DNA from: Warburgia ugandensis
Lineage: Eukaryota; Streptophyta; Magnoliopsida; Canellales; Canellaceae
Assembly (NCBI GenBank): GCA_035236585.1
Contig: CP141136.1
Location: 26,389,426 to 26,453,425 of the forward strand
Reading direction: 5' to 3'
DNA length: 64,000 bases
Part shown: positions 58,980 through 64,000 of the stretch, in pieces
How positions within the stretch are numbered: the stretch's first letter is position 1
Layout: every line of letters starts with the position of its first letter
Notes under the pieces: generated by a model
What the model saw: only the letters and a program-made list of their open reading frames with translations
Told to the model about the DNA's origin: nothing
The model's database searches: none
Position numbers and translations under genes: made by a program

Positions 58980-61900
58980 GGATTCGGAGATTAGACATGT
59001 AATCTTGAATTAAGTCAGGAAATATACAAATCAAAAGTGCAACTTTGGTCGGTAAGTCTAAGTGTTACCTTTCTCAATTGTGAAATTTGAAACTCCATTG
59101 CGAATGAGGGTTCTCATGTATCTAAGAACATAATATCCACACTCCCAATCTGATTTTTGTTAGAACGCAGCACAAAACAATGCCACCAAAGACAACATAA
59201 AAGTTTCAAAAATATAATTTCCAACAAGTTCGGGTTTAAAATTATATGAAAGAGTCTAAGAGATAATTAAGTAAGCTTGTACCTTGGCCTTCTTCGATTG
59301 AGTTTTGGTGGGTGGTGAATGCCTTCCCTCTCGGCCCATTTATACCATACTCTACACACATATAATTGAAAAGCATTAGATTATGAATATTATTATAGTT
59401 GCCAGGTGAAATGAGTTATATTATAATAAAAAGAATAATAAAGACTTACTTGTTTATAATTTCCATAAGGTGTTCCCGAATGTGTGCTCCCACATGAATC
59501 AAAAAAAATTGCATGGCCACCATGCACATCCAAAGCAGCAACATCCAATGGGACCTATAAAAATAATAGTTCAATTAGAATTTCTCTAATCTTAAGCGAT
59601 GTAGTATTCATGTGTATGAAACTATGAATTGTGAAATTAAAATGGCATAATTAAGCAACCTATGTTACAACGTACCCGCTATTGTAGGGAATCGGTAATG
59701 CTTGCCCCTTAGCACAAGTCATGAGGCAGAATGATATCTTCACTTTGTTTGTCCTTAGGCAAATGGGCCAATTGAAAGACAAGAGAAGCGTCAAGGAACT
59801 TGTAAATGTCCTTGACCTCTAGTCTATACAAGCTATCATGCAAATACCTGCATTTGAAATTTGGGTTAATGTCAAATAATTATTAAGTTTTATTAAAAAG
59901 CAAGTATTAAGTAATGTTACATTGATTGGTAAGTCTTAACTTTCTAATAGAAGCGGTTACACGGACGTACCCTATATAGACTATGATGTGCATGTACTCC
60001 AATTGACCCATATTACATATGGCTATGAGGTCTTCCTTGAAGAGTGGAACCTCAACCACATCGTTTGAAAGCACACACTGCCTACATCCTTACGGGGTTC
60101 ATTGTATTTGTGTTGCCTTCATTGGCCGGTCACATGCAGGTACCCTTAGGAATGGAGGTGTGTTAGGTGGAACCTCCACGATACCTACAACGTAAATGTA
60201 ATCATGTAACATTTTAGAAATTAGTAATGAATATATACGGACATATCTTGATATACTAGCGAGATATAAAAGAAGAAACTAGTGAGGTAAAATTAGAATA
60301 TTTTATAATATAACAATAATAACATTGTGACTCTTGACTTGTGACTTGTGAGTAGTGGTAGTGAGCACCTTACAAGTGTTTTGAACTAAAGAACTAGTAC
60401 TGCGACTTATGACTTGTGAGTAGTGACTATGGAAAAACATAGAACTAGTACTACACGAGAGAATTTGGGATGTGGCTACACTTGCCACTATGCCGAATTC
60501 TTGCACGTGACGAGTTTGCTTCAATTGCCTTGTCTTTGCTTTCGTGATCCATTTGTCAGACATGTTGCAGACAATATTAATCAATGAACGGTTAGGAGGA
60601 CTTAAAAAAGGTAGGAGAAAATGAAGCCATGACTACGATTAGTATATATATGTACCTTAGGAATTGGATATCATTGGTTTTATGTGTTTCTGCAGCCAAC
60701 ACACATGATATCCAATTGCATCTCAGTTTCAACATCATCCCTTATTTGGAAATGTAAGGGAGCATACGGATTGAATGGCGGCAGTGATGCACACACGCTT
60801 GCGTGTGTGGAGGCATCAACTTACCATGCAAGGTGGCGGAAGTCATGGGCCGAACCTCGTACGGTGTTGCCACGACCACATGGTTCTCAAATGTATGTAG
60901 CTGCAACATGCACGACCCACACATTTGAGAAATGACATATATATAATAATTAGTGATGTAATGTAAAGTGTAAACTAAAAACAAAAGTAAATAAGTAACA
61001 TTGTAAAAACTAAACAAGTGAATATACATACCTCACGATTGGGAGTACTTGTTCTGCCACCTCTTCATCTAATAGAGGAGTAGGAGTAGGAGTGCGGCTA
61101 TTATTATTTCTTCTTTGGTTGAACTTGAGGTTGAGCTTCAGCTTGAGGGCCGCCAACATCCTCACATGAGGTTCTTCGGCCACCTTAGAGTTCCTTCAAT
61201 AGTTGATCTTTGACCATGCTATATATCTCCACAACTGTTTGCTTCTTCCATTCTTCCAATTCTTGTAGCGTAGGAGCCTTTTGTTTGGGGAAAAATTTGG
61301 AAGGAACAACACCCCGACCTTGGCCCCTTACCGACGGGTGCTCATTCTTGTTGCCCATTCCCTATACAGGATGTCCCCCTTTGCAGTAGTGCTGCTAAGA
61401 GTCCCTGTAGTTGCACTTTCTTCTTGTTCTTTGGTCAACTCTTCCTACACACATAAAGATCATAACATGATAAAATCACCATTATATATGTAATATTTAA
61501 ATAATATACTATGCAAGGGTATAAAAGTATAAAAGTATTTAACTAGAGCGTATGCAAATAAAGTAAAAGTATAAAACTTAAAGTCTTAAACCACTTACAA
61601 TTCTTGAAGCAATTGTTGCAGTTGTCTCGTTGGCAAATGTCTGGGAGTTACGCCCTTTCGAATGTGCCATTTTCCATAGAATAGCACGGTCGATGGGATC
61701 ATTGTCTAGCCTTCTTTTCTTTGTAATAAGATTATAAGAGACCCTAAGTCATAGTTAATAAAAATAATAATCTAATATGATTAGAAAAATGGAATGTGAC
61801 ATGATATACTTACTACATCTGCCTCTAATCGTGCATAGCCAACCTTTGAAAGGTGGTGCGGCGTGTGGTTTTGTGCACGAGCCTTTTGTCCTTTTATACG

Positions 61901-62735
61901 CTTTGCCTGGACATCAAAGTAATGTGATCAAAGATTCAAAATACAATCAATTATAATAATTACAAGACTCAAAATTTAGCTTGGCTAGTTCAAGTTGTGA
62001 TTACCTCAAAATCGGGAGATAGCTATCTTGTACAAATTGATTCCATGCTTCACGGTTAATGAAGCGGGAATACAACGAGGACCATGTGAAGCGTAGAAGG
62101 ATCATGAGAATTTGGAAGTATGTACTTCCTTGCAAAGCTCACTCTTCCATTTCCTCCAAGCTTCACCGGCTCCCTAAGGCTTGCTTCTTGCACTCATCGG
62201 ATACGTCAAGGAGACTACAAAACAAAAGAAGAAGCATGTTAAAGTGATTTAACTAGTGAGTATTGCGACAACTTTGTGTATCTTATCGTGATTCATATGC
62301 AAACAAAAACAAAACATATAAATATAAAGGACATATTATGTTATATGTAGGAAGAATTTACATACCTTGTCCATTTCCCATCTTGAATCTTTGACTTGTG
62401 GAGATACATGTCTCCAATCGATCAACGTCTTTTGCGGCACAAGTCTTCTAACAGTGCAACATATGAAATTTAGCATAGGCATGTGCAACACCACCCTGTC
62501 GGTTGGCCTTTAGTGTTGAATTGTCTTGTTTCTTTTATTCCAAGCGAGGTTCTCTTATTTATATGTTCCATTTGCGTTGGGCTCCCTCCCCGACCTTTCT
62601 CTTGACCTTGACCATAGGTGGGTATTCTTGATGGACATGTGCTTGATAGCCTTGATTGTTACCTTCGTGTGTTGTAATTGTTCTACTTGTACCTCTCCTA
62701 CCTCTTCTACTTGCTCCATGTTTGCTTCAAAATAA
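58980..62735 (-). pseudogene. Transposon protein with Ulp1 domain, copy 2 (decayed)
   Basis: Exon-for-exon counterpart of 33000-36663, with many short indels. The His exon (about 59450-59555) is out of frame after SHWML but keeps an Asp codon where copy 1 has Tyr (IFFDSCG). The Cys exon (about 59080-59165) keeps SDWECGYYVLRYM. The exon around 61030-61440 and the Transposase_24-like exon (62370-62600) contain shifts. The N-terminal coding region is better preserved than in copy 1. It would not make a full protein. Confidence 0.78.
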
Positions 62736-62779
62736 AAATGACTACGGTTAGAAAAGAAAGAGGAATACAATTATACGGG

Positions 62780-64000
62780 GGATAATAAGCAATAGCACCC
62801 TTGAAAACCATCACAAATTTTTCATTTGACGGTGGAGACTATCTTTGGAAGCCTCCTACAAGGTCAGATTGTTGCTCCCTCTATCTCTTCAAACAAGCAA
62901 TTATGCATGTTCCCATTTTTGTGATGTTGGCATAGTGTCATAGCCAGAAGTATGCCATTCCGGTATGCGAGTGGAAAAAAAAATGTGATATTTTGTTTTT
63001 GTATAACATTAATTATTTGTAGCTTGATTTGGCCATTTCATTAAGTTTCCTATCTCAAAACATTCATTCCAGTCTAATAATAATTTAAAAAATGCATTAT
63101 GTTCCTTCATCCTTTATTTTTTATTTTGGTCAACTATCACTTAATCATTCCTCTTGTTTCAACGGTTCAACACATCAAAAATGTTGAAAATGCGACATTG
63201 TTTGATGCGAGATATGAGATATGTTAATTTAGTTTTTGAGAGATTTTCTTGATTTGGTTCTTTTTCTAGGGCTCCCTTAAGGCAAAGAAGAAATTGGGAT
63301 ATAAGCTGAAATTGTGGTTGTGATAAATTAGATAAAGGTAATGTTTTTTTCCATTTTGTAAAAGAAAGAACTAGTTTAATGTCTCTCTCCCTCAATCTTC
63401 GACATCGTCACTTGCTTCTTCTCTTTTGCTCGGTCTGCTCTACATTTCAAATTTGGAGAGTGGAGACTATTCGGTAGATGCGGTTCTCTGAGAACCATCT
63501 ATCGGGATTCAACGATTCGGCACTAATGAACTATGGGCAAAGTCGGAAGACTCGGAACCTTTATAATTTATATGTTTGGTATTTCCGTCAGAGGAACATA
63601 CATATCTGATATCTCCCATAATCCCATTCCACTTCCAGGCTTCCAGGTCCGATTTTTTTTGCTCATCCATCTTTTTCCCAACAAACCTCGTTTAGGACTC
63701 AAATGAAAGACAACATAAATCAAAATCGAGAAATAGGTGTTTGACAACGAAATGAGAACAAGTTCAAGGCAAGGATCAGAGAAACCAGATAGAGGTGTTT
63801 TTTTTTTTTTTTATCAGATTGTGTTCTTTTATTACTTTTTACGGTTACAGTAAATGTGAGCGTATACGAAATTACATTAAAGATGCAAAAAATCGTAAAT
63901 ACATACCTTTCTTTGCTTAGATCTGTGAAAGATCGAAGAGGAATGGTCGTTTTCACCTTCTCACTTCTCAGTATAGGTTGGATTGGATCGTTGGGTTGGA
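62780..64000. other. No gene recognised
   Basis: AT-rich, with a T run at about 63797-63812 and no clear exons. The far end of element copy 2 may lie here or beyond the window, but I see no terminal repeat. Confidence 0.35.

Larger units (their letters stand above)
57274..62735 (-). mobile_element. CACTA (En/Spm)-like element with Ulp1 gene, copy 2
   Basis: Same order as copy 1: hAT-like segment (57274-57479), inverted GGACGG array (57480-57775), one 255-bp unit (58438-58715), then a minus-strand gene. It extends farther than copy 1 on the N-terminal side, with a first coding stretch starting at about 62719 (MEQVEEVGEVQVEQLQ). CACTTGAAAATATAGGACGG at 57480 resembles a degenerate CACTA terminus. 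The opposite terminus was not found before the window ends. Confidence 0.75.

Noticed and set aside
62555..62770. Separate small minus-strand gene near the right end
   Set aside because: It aligns with the N-terminal exon of the transposon protein in copy 1, so it belongs to element copy 2.

Overview
This window is AT-rich, intron- and transposon-laden nuclear DNA from a flowering plant. It contains CC-NBS-LRR (CNL) resistance-gene sequence, F-box/FBD relics, a CBS/PB1-domain gene relic, Au-type tRNA-derived SINEs, Ty1-copia relics, an LTR/TRIM-like cluster with an initiator-tRNA-Met primer site, a PIF/Harbinger-like element, and two copies of an En/Spm (CACTA)-like element encoding a Ulp1-type protease. 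The CNL style and SINE content would fit a magnoliid or early-branching angiosperm, but that is only an impression.

The main structure is a shuffled segmental duplication. About 2.5-20 kb (A) recurs in 36.7-55.6 kb (B). The A gene fragment and intron block (2548-4335) pairs with 36695-40430. The A CNL with its upstream exon (17.56-20.13 kb) pairs with 40.5-43.79 kb. The A spacer (5.82-14.87 kb) pairs with 44.98-55.56 kb. Smaller blocks are repeated as well: 27.75-28.15 with 44.37-44.8 kb, 26.89-27.23 with 30.6-30.93 kb, 13.77-14.7 with 15.93-16.83 kb, and 1-270 with 9.64-9.89 and 50.44-50.7 kb. Because the copies can be aligned, later insertions can be dated against them. A 1998-bp Harbinger-like element with a TAA target duplication, and a 1.75-kb LTR/TRIM cluster, are found only in B. 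A complete SINE with a 13-bp target duplication is found only in A.

Layout: 1-5.5 kb, an unidentified multi-exon gene; 5.5-17 kb, duplicated spacer with SINEs, a decayed small coiled-coil reading frame and microsatellites; 17.6-22.3 kb, a full-length CNL pseudogene (+); 23.8-24.9 kb, a CBSCBSPB-like pseudogene (-); 25-31 kb, SINEs, small duplicated blocks and an FBD relic; 31.5-36.7 kb, CACTA/Ulp1 element copy 1 (-); 36.7-55.6 kb, the B duplicate with a CNL truncated inside its NB-ARC domain; 55.6-57 kb, a copia relic; 57.3-62.7 kb, CACTA/Ulp1 element copy 2 (-); 62.8-64 kb, nothing recognisable.

Few genes look functional: the unidentified gene at 1-5.5 kb, the 100-residue coiled-coil frame at 52.5-52.8 kb, and possibly the 354-residue truncated CNL. 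The most unusual objects are the two Ulp1-encoding elements. Each carries at the same place a hAT-like terminal segment, an array of inverted GGACGG repeats and a fast-evolving tandem repeat.
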